The notes below the pieces were generated by a model. The model searched no databases. It was not told the origin of the DNA and worked only from the letters and a program-made list of their open reading frames with translations. Below are positions 31,807-45,097 of a stretch of DNA of 64,000 nucleotides, piece by piece. The stretch's first letter is position 1; every line of letters starts with the position of its first letter. The stretch is from Incurvaria masculella (taxonomy: Eukaryota; Arthropoda; Insecta; Lepidoptera; Incurvariidae): contig OX335652.1 of NCBI GenBank assembly GCA_946894095.1, positions 4,425,001 through 4,489,000 on the forward strand, given 5' to 3'. A program made the position numbers and the translations under genes.

Positions 31807-32860
31807 CTGAAAAGTAACAAACGTTAGTTATAAATTAACTGAAAAATACTTCATTTAGAAATAACCAACACCAAGGAACACTGAATAGATACGTAGGAGT
31901 CGTAGTCCAGCATCAGCCTGACTACATTCGCAAAGGTCGTGTCCCGAATGCTTCGCTAGGAGTCCCGTGTTAAAGCATACGGTATTTTTTTCGCTTGGCT
32001 TAAATCATGTGCGTAGTAATTGATAAATACTTGCCTAAAAAGGGTTAATAGATACTATACAAAAAAACAGGTTTCCGTATAATATCGTCTGCTAACTAAG
32101 TCCAACGGAACCTACACCCTGTTGTGCAGAATCGTATTCTTTTACAGGATGTAGGAACTATTAGTACCATCAATGGCACGTTTCAAAACACCTGATTTAT
32201 TCTTGGATTATATAACTGTACCACCTACTTGATTTATGAAACAAAATAAATAATTTTTGAATTTTGAATTTGAATTTGAATATGTACTACACTAAGCTAA
32301 AATTAAAGAATAATACAGGAACAGTCATCTAAAAACTAAAGACTTATTACAAAATTTCATCAAGAAGTAAGAGCAGTGAAGTGGTAAACATATATCAATG
32401 TTTGTTGATAAAAAATAGTTAAAAGTTTTTCTGAAGCTTCTCTTCCTAGCTGGTCGCTGTTAACCTCAAATGTATGTGAAAACGGTAAGGTTAACTGCCA
32501 ATAAAACATAATAAGTAACAGATATGGTCGCGAAAAACCAAGAAACGGATCCTAACTCGTAATCTATGGCTAGGATAAGCTGACCAAAAAGCACCCGAAT
32601 TTGTTTCAATCGGCCCGGTTCGGCCGGGGAATCACCGGCCGTTACTCGCGAGCACGGCCCGATTTGTCCTAATATGCGTTGTACACTTTCCCGCCGAACA
32701 AATGGCCGATTCAGAGCCCGAATAAATCATCATTTGGCGCTGAAGTATAGCTATCCACAGAGTTATTATTAAGCGTCGTAGATTTATGAATGAACTAAGA
32801 AAACATGTTACCGTAGAAACAAACAACACTTTACTGCAGCCTGATAATAAGGAGTAGACT

Positions 32861-33096
32861 AAAGGCCAGTATTTCAATCGTCCCTCTTCCTACCCTCAAC
32901 TTTAAGCGAAGCTTAAGCAGCATTTGAACCAAAACTATACGGTAGCTGAGGCTTTAAGGTGTTATAGGCCTTCAAAAATATATTGCTGGGGACATTATAA
33001 AACTTCGCTTACTTTTTCGTTAAATGCTGCATTTTGTTCCTTAAGCTTCGCTTAAAGTTGAGCTTAGGAAGAGAGACGATTGAAATACCGGCCCTA
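32861..33096. mobile_element. MITE with about 60-bp TIRs
   Basis: GGCCAGTATTTCAATCGTCC, CTCTTCCTA and CTCAACTTTAAGCGAAGCTT at the left are mirrored at the right end (GGCC.GTATTTCAATCGTCTC on the other strand). About 236 bp, non-coding. Confidence 0.85.
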
Positions 33097-33424
33097 AGAA
33101 ATTAATATCCCGTGGGTATTCGTAGTACTTTGTATATATGTATACATCACATGTATAATTCACTTTTACAATGAAACCAAATCAAGCAATTTTATTCCAA
33201 ATAATACCATGTATTAACATGACAGATTAAAGAGAAGTTATATGATAGAAACTGTGTGCCAATAATTGGTACGTTTTTTGCTGTGTTGAAAAAAATAACT
33301 CGTCACTCGTAGCCTTAAAACATAATACTGACTTAATATGGATTGTTCCTCTGTGGCATAGGAGTCAGTATTTTATGAACGAAATATCACGTATATAAAT
33401 ATCTAAAATAGGTAGTAAAGCATA

Positions 33425-33695
33425 CTAATATTATAAATGCGAAAGTAACTCCGTCTGTCTGTTACGACTTCACACCTAAACCGCTATACCAATATTGATG
33501 AAATTTGGTAAAGAGAAAGTCTGGACCTTGGGAATGGACATAGGCGAATTATGGCGAAAATTAAACTTAAAGGGTGTGAAAAGAGGAATGAATATTTGTA
33601 TGGGGAACTCATAAAATATCCAGGAAATAATTTAGCCCGACAATCAGTCCAAAACGATATTGAGCCGAGCGGAGCCGGGTACCTCAGCTAGTAAG
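33425..33695. mobile_element. lepidopteran dispersed repeat with TAATATTATAAATGCGAAAG, copy 1
   Basis: TAATATTATAAATGCGAAAG, CTGTCTGTTACGACTTCA, AAACCGCTATACCAA, GATGAAATTTGGTA, GGACATAGGC and GAGCCGGGTACCTCAGCTAG occur in the usual order of this common family. A second copy is at 63311. Class uncertain. Confidence 0.6.
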
Positions 33696-34200
33696 TAATA
33701 TTTAAGGGGTGATAGAGTTGCCACCCGCGTCCGGTCTGCCCGAGAGCGAGGCAGCTCTAATTTATCAGAGCTAATTAAACGAAATAAAAACAAGCGACGA
33801 CGACGTAATGACCGCGCCGATTTGCCGTCGGTGGGGAATGGAGATTAATTGGTGGCAACACCGAGCGGGATGGGAGGGCGGGGGGTACGTGGGGAACGGG
33901 GCCGGTGTGATGGAAGTGCAAGGGGGTGGGACGCGCCGGTGCATGCTTGCCAGTTACGGCGCATAAAAGCGACGTAGACTTAACTTCCAGGAAATTAAAT
34001 TAAGGTTCAAAATATACCTAAGTACAAAGTATACGTTCTATGAATGAGCGACCTTTAAACGTGTAAGTAACGTCTACTTTTCTATAGGTGAGATGAATGC
34101 ACTTTAACGCACTCATAATAGAGGCGCTAGATGGTAGAAAAAGGATGGTAGACGGGGCGTGAGGTATACATGTTATATGCAATTTAAAATATCGAAATAG

Positions 34201-34575
34201 GCCTCAGTGGCCCAGTGGCGGGACACTTCGGCGATCGCTCTCCGAAGTTAAGCAACGCTGGGTCCGGTCTGGTCTTGGATGGGTGACCATTCGACCGTTG
34301 AGAGAGGCTGGCCGTGGTTCGGATTCCACGTTAAGCTGTAGGTCCCCTTCCTTACTTACTAGGTGGTAGGGTTTATCCCGCCCGGGTTGGTACCATCGCA
34401 TTGGATGAACGATGGTCGAAGCGGCAATGAAAATTGTCCGTGTTTTCCATCCAGTTCAGTGTAGCCGTGCAATATAAGGAAGGTCCTGGCATGGCACCTA
34501 GTTCCCATGTGGTGTGTTGGGCTAATACCATGACAGAACTTGTGGTATTAGCCATCCATGTCCAGTCACATAAAA
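34201..34575 (+). mobile_element. complete SINE with 5S rRNA-derived head
   Basis: The head (34201-34290) contains TCCGAAGTTAAGCAACGCTG and CTTGGATGGGTGACC, the internal A/IE and C-box region of 5S rRNA genes. The body follows: TGGTTCGGATTCCACG, GGTACCATCGCATTGGATGA, CGGCAATGAAAATTGTCCGT, AGGTCCTGGCATGGCACC, GTATTAGCCATCCATGTCC. It ends in an A-tail. Transcription by RNA polymerase III from the head is expected for this class. Confidence 0.9.
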
Positions 34576-34744
34576 AAAAAAAAATATATATAATTTTATG
34601 AATAAACCTGTCCGAACGTCCGAATATCTTCTTCGATACTAGTATTCATTTTAAAATCACAGACAACCCTCCTTGGGTTGCCCGTGATTATAAAATATTG
34701 TTAAAGTAAAGGACTATAGTCAATTCATTACGTAAGCGAAACAA

Positions 34745-35027
34745 GCATTAACCATCGAACAAGATTTAACACAAAAAATCACGTTTTTTGTATGGGGACC
34801 ACCTTTACTTCTTATTATTTTAAAATGTTACCTATTTGTTGTTATAGCGGCAAAATTAATACACACTCTGTGAAAATTTCAGCTGCCTACCTATTACGGT
34901 TCATGAGATACAGCCCTGTGACAGACGGACGGACGGACGGACGGACGGACGGACGGACGGACGGACGGACAGCGGAGGATTAGTAATAGGGTTCCGTTTT
35001 CACCCTTTGGGTACGGAACCCTAAAAA
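34745..35027 (+). mobile_element. GACG-type repeat, copy 2 (5' truncated)
   Basis: From CACGTTTTTTGTATGGGGAC through TATTACGGTTCATGAGATAC and (GGAC)n (34923-34970) to the TACGGAACCCTAAAAA end. Confidence 0.85.
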
Positions 35028-35147
35028 GAGCTTTACAACTAGAGTTATTAAATTGTGCGTGATTCAATATAATATATTTATATATATATTTCTGAATCTT
35101 AATACAGTTTGCAATAATTACTAGCTTTGTAACCCTCTTTATCTTTA

Positions 35148-35457
35148 AAAAAACGGGCCAAGTGCGAGTCGGACTCGTACACGAAGGGTTCCGTACCATC
35201 GTAAAAAAAACAAAAAAAACAGGTTTTTTGTATGGGAGCCCCCTTTAATTTTAATTATTTTTTAATCTTACCTATTTGTTGTTGTAGCGGCAAAATAAAT
35301 ACACACTCTGTGAAAATTTCAGCTGTCCACCTGTTACGGTTACTGAGATACAGCCCTGTGACAGACGGACAGACGGACGGACGGACGGACGGACGGACGG
35401 ACAGCGGAGGCTTAGTAATAGGGTTCCGTTTTCACCCTTTGGGTACGGAACCCTAAA
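35148..35457 (+). mobile_element. GACG-type repeat, copy 3
   Basis: Complete from GGGCCAAGTGCGAGTCGGAC to TACGGAACCCTAAAAA, with a short (GGAC)n at 35375-35402. Direct-orientation neighbour of copy 2. Confidence 0.88.
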
Positions 35458-37149
35458 AATACTTTTGACATGAGCATAACTAATGGAATGCATGGATATT
35501 AAATAGCAACTAAAACAAAAGGGACCAAAGAAGTAATGCTTGTTCATGAGTAATTGCAGAAGCTAATACGAGTGTGTATTATTCCGCGTGCATTCTTCCA
35601 CCAATCCGAATCAGAGAAGAATGTTTTTAGAAAATATGAAGCCCGGAAATAGGACGTAGCCAAATTAATATTTCCGTTTAGAGAGACATACGAGTTTTCT
35701 TTCATGGTAGAGATCCGATATATAACGTATTTTTAAATTAGTATTGAGAGTGTAGCATACGTAATAAATCATAAAAGATCCAATATTGGATCGCAGCGAG
35801 GTAGCGGCGGCGGCGGGGCAGAGGGGGCGAGGGGGGGCGGGGGGGCGGTGGACACAGAAAACAACAAAAACTCTCGTTTATCACCCAACCGCATTTCAAT
35901 TATCTTTTGTCACTTTTGCCACATCGAAGCCAATTTGATACTGAAAGGATTGTCTATGCAATTGCATTATCGTACTGCACGGTAAAATGTACAGAAATAC
36001 GCTTTTTGTATGAGAATCACGGCTTAACAGGAGCCCGACGACCATGTTGCACCATGTTTAAAGGTTGTAATTTGGGGGTTATACCTCGGCAGAGGATGCA
36101 TTCCACGGTTTAACAAGTTGTCCCAACATTTTGGAAATGTCGAGGCCGTTGACGAGACGCACGGCACGGCGCTGTCTCGAATACAAAGAATCAGGTAGGT
36201 CTTCAGGTACTTCTTCAACACCAGCGCGGAATACCAACAGAGCCATTCGCTTTCCTAAAATCTAGGTCGAAGGGCTCACGCCGCACAAGACCCTGGGGGC
36301 TTGTATTCTTCCACATGGAGCAAGCGTACCTAGGAATGGGTTGTGGTACGGCACCACCACATCCGTCCATCCGCTTGGGTTTCAGGGAATCCCGATATAA
36401 TACAGATATTTTTTTAAGAATGTGAATTTTAGTTTAAGAATGAAGACATATGAAATCAAGGAAAGTCCAAAAGTGCTAATCTCAAAGTCCACAATTGGAG
36501 TTGAAAGTGCGCCCTCGAAGCAGAGTTTATCGTGGAGACCACCGCACGCCGCAACACGGCCCATGTCTGTCGGTAAATCAGTTTTTATTTTTTCACTCCG
36601 CCGGACCCCGAAGCCTCAGCCATCGCGACCCGCCCGTAATAAATATTTTTTGTCAACCGCCCCAACCCCGCCGCCGCCGCCGTCCAGTGCGGTCACTTCG
36701 AAAATGTGAACCCTTCAATTTTACCGCCGCCGCCATTTTCCGCTCCGGCGAGCGGGAATTTTTCCGTTCTCCCGATATCGCGTACGTTTTGCTCACTAGT
36801 TGCGGGTTGCACGGGTCATGTCTGGAGGGGACAACATATCTTGCCCTGTATAGGCGTGAATACCGAAATGGTGTCGATATCAAGTGGGCAAAAGTAGAAT
36901 ATAAAAGTTTATATGGATTTTAATGTGATTGTCTTCATTGGAAATTATATTTACTGAAATAAGTGTGACGGTACAGTCTTTGAAAATCGACAAATCCAAG
37001 AGTGTGGGGAAAATAACGAACGAAAATTAAAGAATAATATGTTTATAACTCATAATTCGGTGAACAAGCATGGAGACTAAGAGATGCTCGCCGACCGTGG
37101 ATTTTTTAAATTTTACGTATAATTTTAGTAATTAGTAATTTTTTTATCT

Positions 37150-37435
37150 TTTTCGGGTTCCGTACTCAACGGAACCCTATTACTAAGCCTGCGCTGTCCG
37201 TTCGTCCGTCTGTCACAGGGCTGTATCTAATCAACCGTAATAGGTAGGCAGCTGAAATTTTTACAGAGTGTGCATTTATTTTGCCGCTATAACAACAAAT
37301 AAATAAAAGGTAAAATAAAAAAATAAAAATTAAAGGGGTGCCCCATACAAGAAACTTATTTTTTTGTGTTAAATCTTATACAATGGTACGGAACCCTTCG
37401 TGTGCGAGTCCGACTCGTACTTGGCCGGTTTTTCA
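37150..37435 (-). mobile_element. GACG-type repeat, copy 4
   Basis: Opposite orientation. Ends in CGAGTCCGACTCGTACTTGG CCGG on the + strand. The GACG tract is reduced to a few units. Confidence 0.88.
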
Positions 37436-38759
37436 ATAAATAAAAACATAACGTGATTGTTTCTATGCATTTATTTAGAAGTACCTCAGTGACATCAATT
37501 CTATGCAATAAAAAGATGAATGAAGCATATGGACATTATTTATTATAACAAAATATTGTGATATAAATAGTCGGTGAGGGTTTGTATTCAGATAGTATAA
37601 TAAAATACTTGTATTCTTATTTAAGCACACCGCACTGACAGGTAAAAAGCCCATGATAAATTAAATAGTCCTCGAAACGCCTCGGTAAACAATAATCGTT
37701 CACAGCACTCAGGTGTAAGGATGAAATAAGTTCCGGCGGGCCCAAGAGGCTGAGCAAAATATTACTTTCCTCCTCTCTCCCTCTCAGACACGTTAGAACA
37801 AAACAACAAAAACTGCGGCGAAGTGTCCCTGTCATAAGGCGAAGACGACGACGTCCGTACCGCAACACGAGATCCATTATAATGCAATTCACTGAAACAT
37901 TATATTATTTATTTATATTTCGTTTATATGTTTCATAGCACGACACTCATAATAAAAAAGGTAAGCTATTAATTAACTAAGGATGCCATTTTGATTCAGG
38001 ATGTATTCTAATTTTCGCCCCCACAAGGAACGCCCCCACAAATAACACCTCCGTTAAGGTTTCTGATTTTACCGGGCTCTGCTCAAGTGCATAACCAAAG
38101 CAAAATTGACCCGAGGAGAGCCCGGAACCTTAGCTAGTATTCTATATTAATTACGTACTAATTACCCAATACTTTTTTAGGTTAGGTTAGGTTACTTATG
38201 TCCTAATAAGTGGAGATGGGCACATAAAATGAGAAAAAATAGTAATGATTTGATATAAGTACCCTAGCCCAAGCCAAACGCAATCTTAAATGAAATAAAG
38301 ACCAGTACATGTAATGAGGCCATGTGGTTTCATAATATCTTCATCTCTATATTCATAGACATAAAGTATATTCCAAGGGAGTGCAGATCGGCGCAGGTAA
38401 ACAATTGTCTCAAATAGCGTACTCCATACAAAGCGGGATCATTAAAACATTTGAAAGCCTCGCCATTAGCTAAATTCAACAATTTAATATTTACTTTCTG
38501 AGTCCAATGAGAATCATTCGTGAGCGAATAACCGAAAAATTCCAACAAACGCCCGGCAGCCGGGGCCTTAGACTTAGGAGAATTAATATTGAATTTGCAC
38601 ATTAACTTACTTTATTTTATTATTTTTTTATAGCTTTTATAATTTATAATTGCAAAGTGAAATGACTCTGCGATATTGGCAGATACCTTATAACACCTGA
38701 TGATCGAAAAACCGGAACAAAGCCAGTATTTATTAATTATGTTAACACATTAAATTTAT

Positions 38760-39155
38760 TAGTATTATTTTATGTAACTGGATATGAATGTCTAATATCA
38801 CACCTACCGTCAAGATATTAGCCCAATAACTGCATTTCAGAGGGAGTTAGGTACCATGCCAGGATCTTCCCTTGATGTATGTTGTGTATTGATGTTTTAT
38901 TGATTATTAATCATCCAAAGACTTACACTGCACTGCACTTAGATATATCATATTTTATCTTTAGACAGTTTAATGAATTGAACAGGATGGAAAATACGGA
39001 GAGTTTGCCGTTTGGACCATCTTTCCTTCCAATGCGATGGTATTAACCTGGGCGGTCTAAAACCATATCACCTAGTAAAAAAAGGAGACTTGCCGTTTTA
39101 AATTGATTCCGAATCATGGAACTGCTCGCATTCGCGACAAACTGCACTTATTCAA
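38760..39155 (-). mobile_element. SINE, - orientation, interrupted
   Basis: Complement of the SINE body: GTAACTGGATATGAATGTCT, ATATTAGCCCAATAAC, GGTACCATGCCAGGATC, then after about 110 bp of unrelated AT-rich sequence TTGAACAGGATGGAAAATAC, CCAATGCGATGGTA and CCGAATCATGGAACTGCTCG. Confidence 0.65.
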
Positions 39156-39831
39156 GTCATAAATAGAAATTGTGAAACATGAACGGAGCGAAGATGAAAT
39201 CTAGCATGGAATTCAAATATTAGTATCGCTTGCAGCGATTTCACTTGAAATTCGAACGAATGGAAGCGAGATGTCACTGAAAAAGCTCCAGAGATTGTCC
39301 CAATTTCTTTATCCATTCGGGACGCCCCTGAAGGAACGACTAAATAATATCGGAGCTCGCTCGCATTCCCTTGATCAAATATGTATCAGCATTCCGGGAG
39401 ATATATTCGAGTGGGATTTTCTTTATTCTCAGGATGCGTCTTCCCGACTCAGCCCGCGGGAGCAGGCAGCTCGAGACTTCATAAATATTCCCTAAATGAT
39501 CGGATAATGACGAAAATCTCGGGGTATTTGCTTACTCCTAAACGTGGCTGAGCTTCGCTGGATAATTCAATTAGTTATTGTAATTTAATCTTGAAGCTTC
39601 AGAAACGTTTGGCTCGAGCATAAATATGTATGCAGCAAAAAATATCTTTTCACATAAATTATGTAGAGTTCGGAAAGGGGTGGCACGTGTTACACTTTTC
39701 CTTAAATTATAACATCGTTCGCAAACATCGTTCTATATTGATGGTTAAAATGTGTTTTGTATCTATTGATATAAATATCGAAAGCAGTTTTCTTGGAAAT
39801 AATAATAGCGACCGATGCGTGACGCGATATG

Positions 39832-40020
39832 CGAACCCCTGACCGATTTTGGTGCGGGGCGGCGCGGCGTAGACGTGCTACGACAAAGTTGCTACGCTTT
39901 GTGTAGTCGTAAGCCGACGCGTTACGCCATGCGCGCATCCTCAACTGCCACGGCGCGGGTCGGCGTAGACGTTCTACGACATGGTTATGATGTAGTCGTA
40001 GCAGTGCTACGTAGCCACCG
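39832..40020. repeat. GC-rich duplicated GTAGACG/CTACGAC segment
   Basis: GGCGTAGACGT.CTACGACA occurs at 39866 and 39963, each followed by a hairpin-forming TGTAGTCGTA. It looks like two diverged units of about 97 bp in an AT-rich context. Confidence 0.55.
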
Positions 40021-40228
40021 ATAATGTTTACTCTTTCTTAATTATTAAGATCCCTATCCCTGCTAATATTTAATATATAAACAAGTCTGTTTGTTGGTTT
40101 GTTAGTTAGTTCTTCTTTCTTACAGCAAGGGGTGATTAATCGACGTGCTTTTCCATGGGTTAACGGGTGGAGAGCGACACAGGTTTTATTCCCGGAAAAA
40201 AACATTGTTGAAGTTTTGCCGAACGGAG

Positions 40229-40495
40229 TCAGGAACAACAGTTAGTTCGGATTAAATAAGAGAAAAGAAAGGAGAAGTAGCATGCGGTCGGTATCGCGAC
40301 TCCGCCGTATGGACAAAGTGTGCATATAATCGTAGCGGAAGCTGGCCGCGTGTCGTATGTGCTCCAGAAACGCGTTCGCCAAGTCATATCCAACCCACAC
40401 AAACCCTCCAATACGTCCGCGACTATGTTTGAGTTTGGCATATGCATTGAAGTTGGGTTGCTAGTTTTAGAAATGCTCTGTTGACGGAAGAAAAA
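40229..40495. repeat. dispersed repeat related to 11340-11640
   Basis: GGAGAAGTAGCATGCGGTCG, CGACTCCGCCGTATGGA and GTTGGGTTGCTAGTTTTAGA are shared with 51215-51740. Confidence 0.5.
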
Positions 40496-42514
40496 TCAAA
40501 GACAACTATAAGGTTACCCAAGCGTGCATTTGCTTGTCGGCCCGCCAACTCTCCGCCGTTGTATTCAATGGAGGAGGAAGCATGAAGACGTCCCACCCGG
40601 CACCTAGCGGCCGCCAGTAGAACTGATAGCGAGCCATTATCGTCCCAGTTCGGATAAATATCGCCTTATCCCAGTCTCCGCGAGCGTAAGTGGCCTTACC
40701 TTAAGCCGTCATTTGTAAGCTCGAGATCCGAAAATTTTCCACTACTCGCCCGCTTTAGGCCATTTCCGCCTCAAATACTACGAGTCAGAGTAGAGTTTGA
40801 ATTGAACTTGGATAGTGAAGTTAGGGCACTGCGGGCATCGCGTGGCGGATCGTGCTAAATTCCAACTGGAGCTTTTGTCCTTGAAGTGTGTGCCTTATCC
40901 TTGCGGTGGGAGAGTTTGAAATTGTATCTACAGCGTCGGCATTTAGGGGCGGTTTTGCAGAGAAGAGGGTGTTTGTAGAGTGCGGAATGATTTGTAGAGC
41001 GGCGCTCGCGACACGGCTAAGCTACGCAGAGTGAGAAATTCTTCCGGGTGATCAGGAAATGCTGGAGGAATTCTTGTTCTGCTCCGGCGATTGTTCGCGG
41101 CTTCGGAGCGCGTTTGCAATTGATTTTCAAGCCAATTTATAGCGGTTGGGGTGATAAATTAATGCTGATGGATATTTGCTTTATCCTGAAACAAAATGAT
41201 GTCATTTAGTCATGCAATTTTCATGATTGCTCGCTAGGCAGTATCGGTGTTTTTATTATTTTTTAATTTTTTAGGATGAATCAATCTGTATAAATAGTTG
41301 ATAATTCAATTCGAATGTAAAAAAAATGTAGATGACGCATGCGTCATCTAATGTATCTTCCGATGCTTGTTTGTTCTGAATATTGAAAATAATCAACAAA
41401 TAATTTGGTATGAGTGATCACACATCTAGGTAATGGGTTATGTGAACTTTTTGATTGTGCATGCACGCATCCAATACTCAGTGTCTAGAAACCGGTTTTC
41501 ATGTAATGAGCGAAAACATTTTTATTTCATAAAATTAATTTACGACACCAGGGCAGAGATACAATATGCTGATTTTGTGTAGTAATTAATATTTTTGGAT
41601 CAATTAATATAACATTAAAATATTCTTTGATATCACTACCTATTATATAGTTTAAATTCTTGTATATCTCTCTGTCAGCCATGCTATGCATCTGTATGCT
41701 TATAACTTCAGAACCACTTCCCTGAGTTTAATATGGTTTCTATTCATCAAAGTTTCAGTTCTTATTCATTAAAAGGCACTTACCATCACGCTAAAATACC
41801 TGAACAACCAGCAGTGGGATTCAATGTAAGAGAAGTCGGAGAAAAAACGACTGTTTTTCGTCATTTACATAAAAATATCTGAATAGATAAGAATACGATA
41901 CGCCAACACAAAATGTAATATTTCATAAAAATATATGTATACTTACATACATTTAATATGTCTCAGGGGTAAGATTTAATTTTAAAGTAAGGATAGGATA
42001 CTATTAAATTTGAAAGTTGTTAATAAAGATAAAAAGTAAAAGGTGTACTTTAATTATATTTGTCTAATTTATTGATATAATGATAACCTATGTATAACAG
42101 ATGATATACATATATGTAGTGGTAATAAGTAAAGACAGCGTTCTAATACGAATTTAATAATGTTATTGCCATATCCGACCTCTATCAAACAGACCGTCCT
42201 TTGTGAACGTCCGTAGCAGTTCAATTGCCAGGTATTCAAAGTTGCCACAACAGACGCAGGGAAGCAATCACGCCTCCACAAACGCGCCTCTCGACGGTAG
42301 TGTGGCGCCTGCCATACCTCGGAAGCGTGTATTGTCACCCTGTCCGGTGCAGTTCAGACGCGTATTGGTTTCTGCCTCCGATTGAATTGATAGTGGTTAG
42401 TGTGGGTATTGATTGAACATCCGAGCGTTGGGCCGAGTCATGTACAAACTGTCTTAATATAACTTGAAGGCACACATACTAACGTAGATATCGGTTTCGG
42501 ATAAGTGTGCGTAC

Positions 42515-42665
42515 CGGCGCACCTTATTGCACGGCTACATTGACCTGGATGTAAAACACGGACAATTTTAATTGCTGCTTCGACCACCGTTCATACGATA
42601 GCGGTAATAATACAAACCATGACGAATCCCTCAGTCGTATCTACGAAATTCTCGGGAATAAATAC
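42515..42665 (-). mobile_element. SINE fragment, - orientation
   Basis: TTGCACGGCTACATTGACCT, GGATGTAAAACACGGACAAT and GCTGCTTCGACCACCGTTCA are the complement of the SINE mid-body. Confidence 0.7.
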
Positions 42666-43621
42666 AGTTCCGGAACCCACTTCCAGCCGCGTAGGCCACT
42701 AATTATTTTGAGACCTACTAAAATAACAGTAATTTTTTAAACCTTATTTTTAGCAAGCTAATCAATTCTTGATTTTAATATATTTAGCTTTCACCGTCTA
42801 TATATAAGTATACTACAATTCTGTTAAGGGTTAATTAAGTTTGATACAATGGCTTGTGTCTGTTTCCTCAGTCAAGTTAAAAAATATGTCTTTAAAATTT
42901 GCACATTAAATGAATAGAATGAAAGCTACGACTATGTTTTTTTCATGATGACTCAACTTTTATCCAAAATATATGCCTTTTTGTATTTGTATGCACATTT
43001 TGAGAGGCGTATTTCACTGATATTAGTTAATTTTTCAAAAAAAAAAACAAAAGCGTACGGACGTAGCTCCGAATTAATTTATTTAACATGAAAAATATCA
43101 GAAAAATATTTCTTGAACAACAGGAGGAGAGGAAACAGGCAGGAGGCATTGTATGGGACTGGATCGCCTCATTGTCCTCTTAAACGCGATTTCGATGGCG
43201 CAAGTTTTGTTAACAGGGTCTGCATTTAAATATTTATAAAAATACTTATCATAGAAGCCGGTTACATCTAGGAAACATCTGTTACTAAGCCATTAGATAA
43301 TCCATTACCTTATAAAGCGAGCATCACACAATGAAACAGCTAAAATAAAAATATACGAGGCCCGTACCGCGCGAGGCCACAGCCACTAATGGACGGCATT
43401 CATCTGAGGCAAGTTTTAAAAGCATCGCCCGGGTTCAATTAAATATTAAAATACATCTTTTGTGTGGGCAAAACGCAACAATACGACACGAGACCGAGTT
43501 CGCGGGATAATAAGCCCTTAGCACAAAGCCGCACTAGAAGGGGAATCGGGACTCGTAAGTAGCCGAAATATGTTGTAGCCACTTGTAGCGTTCCAGCTGG
43601 ATCTTTGAAAAATTTAATATC

Positions 43622-44104
43622 ATGCGACAGCTCGATGCGATGCCGCAATTTCTTCTACCTAACGACATCCTTTTGTTCGCCTTATCCCAAATTGCGACGC
43701 CGATACGCGCGAAACTCTTGGTACAGGAGGCAAATTCTTGCGCTTATTCGTTTACATACGGAATACACACTTGTGAATTTTCACTGAATAAACAAATAAC
43801 TTTCGACCTATCGGATCTCTTAAAGAAATTGATATGTAAACACGTAGGATTTTTCATTAAGTGCCAGTCATTCCGCGATACCATAATACTGGTGAATGAA
43901 ATGAAACTAAAGGGATGTAAAAGTGAATTCCTGTCCTGCTTCATCAACTCGGTATTCCCACAATTGACCTCCAGGATTCGGCCGCTGACTAGAATACAAC
44001 AGCCACGTCACACGCACAGAAGTCGAATTCTATGTCGTATACACGTTCTTGAACATTGTGGCGCCCCATTAGGGCAATTACTACTAACATTGAGTGGCTC
44101 GTAG
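43622..44104 (+). CDS. unrecognised 160-codon open frame
   Basis: The longest frame in the window not explained by a gene or element. It starts MRQLDAMPQFLLPNDILLFA and ends in SINE-head sequence at 44098. No domain, repeat or signal was recognised and composition is ordinary. It lies inside the large cpo intron on the opposite strand, so chance is the leading explanation. Confidence 0.12.
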   Translation: MRQLDAMPQFLLPNDILLFALSQIATPIRAKLLVQEANSCAYSFTYGIHTCEFSLNKQITFDLSDLLKKLICKHVGFFIKCQSFRDTIILVNEMKLKGCKSEFLSCFINSVFPQLTSRIRPLTRIQQPRHTHRSRILCRIHVLEHCGAPLGQLLLTLSGS

Positions 44105-44230
44105 CACAGGGGGAATGGGAGGAATTGCCTTCCAAGCCAGTGGTAATTGGTTCGATCCCTGCCCCGTTGATGCACCACTTTCTATCTTATTCTGAGTTGG
44201 ATTCTTTAACATTAACATTCGTTTAAGGAA
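44098..44230 (+). mobile_element. SINE head fragment (tRNA-like)
   Basis: GTAGCACAGGGGGAATGG (A-box region), TTGCCTTCCAAGCCAG, GGTTCGATCCC (B box) and TGATGCACCACTTTCTATCT as in the complete copies. Body missing. Confidence 0.65.
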
Positions 44231-45097
44231 AACTTCTGTTAAAATTGAATTATCAAAATTAAAGTCATCGTTAGTAGTTATAACTCAAATAATAAAATAA
44301 CCAAAAGAAAAATTATGCACTATAAACAAACTGAAAGATTTCGCTCAAGTATGTTGTACTTGTATGTAAATTGTACTTAGCTCTTCAAATAATAGGTTAA
44401 AAAATAATTCAGCATAATACATTTTTTATCATTAATAAATACAGTCGTCATCAGGACTAAAATATTTCTAACTTAGATCCTAATAATTAAGGTTTTTTTT
44501 AATTAAAAAATGCATTAAAGTCTATATTTCTTAATTATAATTGTTCTGGAAAATATCCGAAAATGCGAAAATTTCAAAGCACCAATACGAGATTATGTAT
44601 TTAAGACTTTAATAAACCTGTCTGAAATATCAAATCGAATAATGAAATGAGTTTGTGGTTTCCCGAAATGCAAATGTATCGAGTTGCTTCCATGCACTTG
44701 ACACATTCGATTCACAAAGGCATTCAGCGTTACAAACGAAACCTCTGCAAATGTTTCTTTCGCTACAATCACATTTCCTTTAGAAATAGAGATTTATTAA
44801 AAGGGATCAGTGAGGCTTGTTTTGGTAATGGTTCCATTTGTTATTATAACTTTTCACATTGTCTTCCGCATTCTACACATACCTATTTATTTATTTTGAT
44901 TAGTCAAGTGTCCAAATATTTTTTCAAAACCATTCAGGCCAACATTCGTTCAAAACTCAAACTCAGGAGAGCGTTGTCAGACGTGTTCATAATATGTTTA
45001 ATGTGAAGATGTGAATGTGACGTGTAAAGTGGTCAGCCAATAGACAGAATTATTGTAGTATATATTATAATATATAATAATTATTATAATATAAATT

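Noticed and set aside
34201..34300. Possible 5S rRNA gene
   Set aside because: Only the internal promoter half is recognisable and it is fused to a SINE body with an A-tail.
35272..35547. Frames rich in SVRP repeats
   Set aside because: Translations of the GACG microsatellite in interspersed repeats. The same type of frame occurs at 34894.
44647..45006. 119-codon + strand frame
   Set aside because: Low-information composition, no domain, and inside the large cpo intron on the opposite strand.
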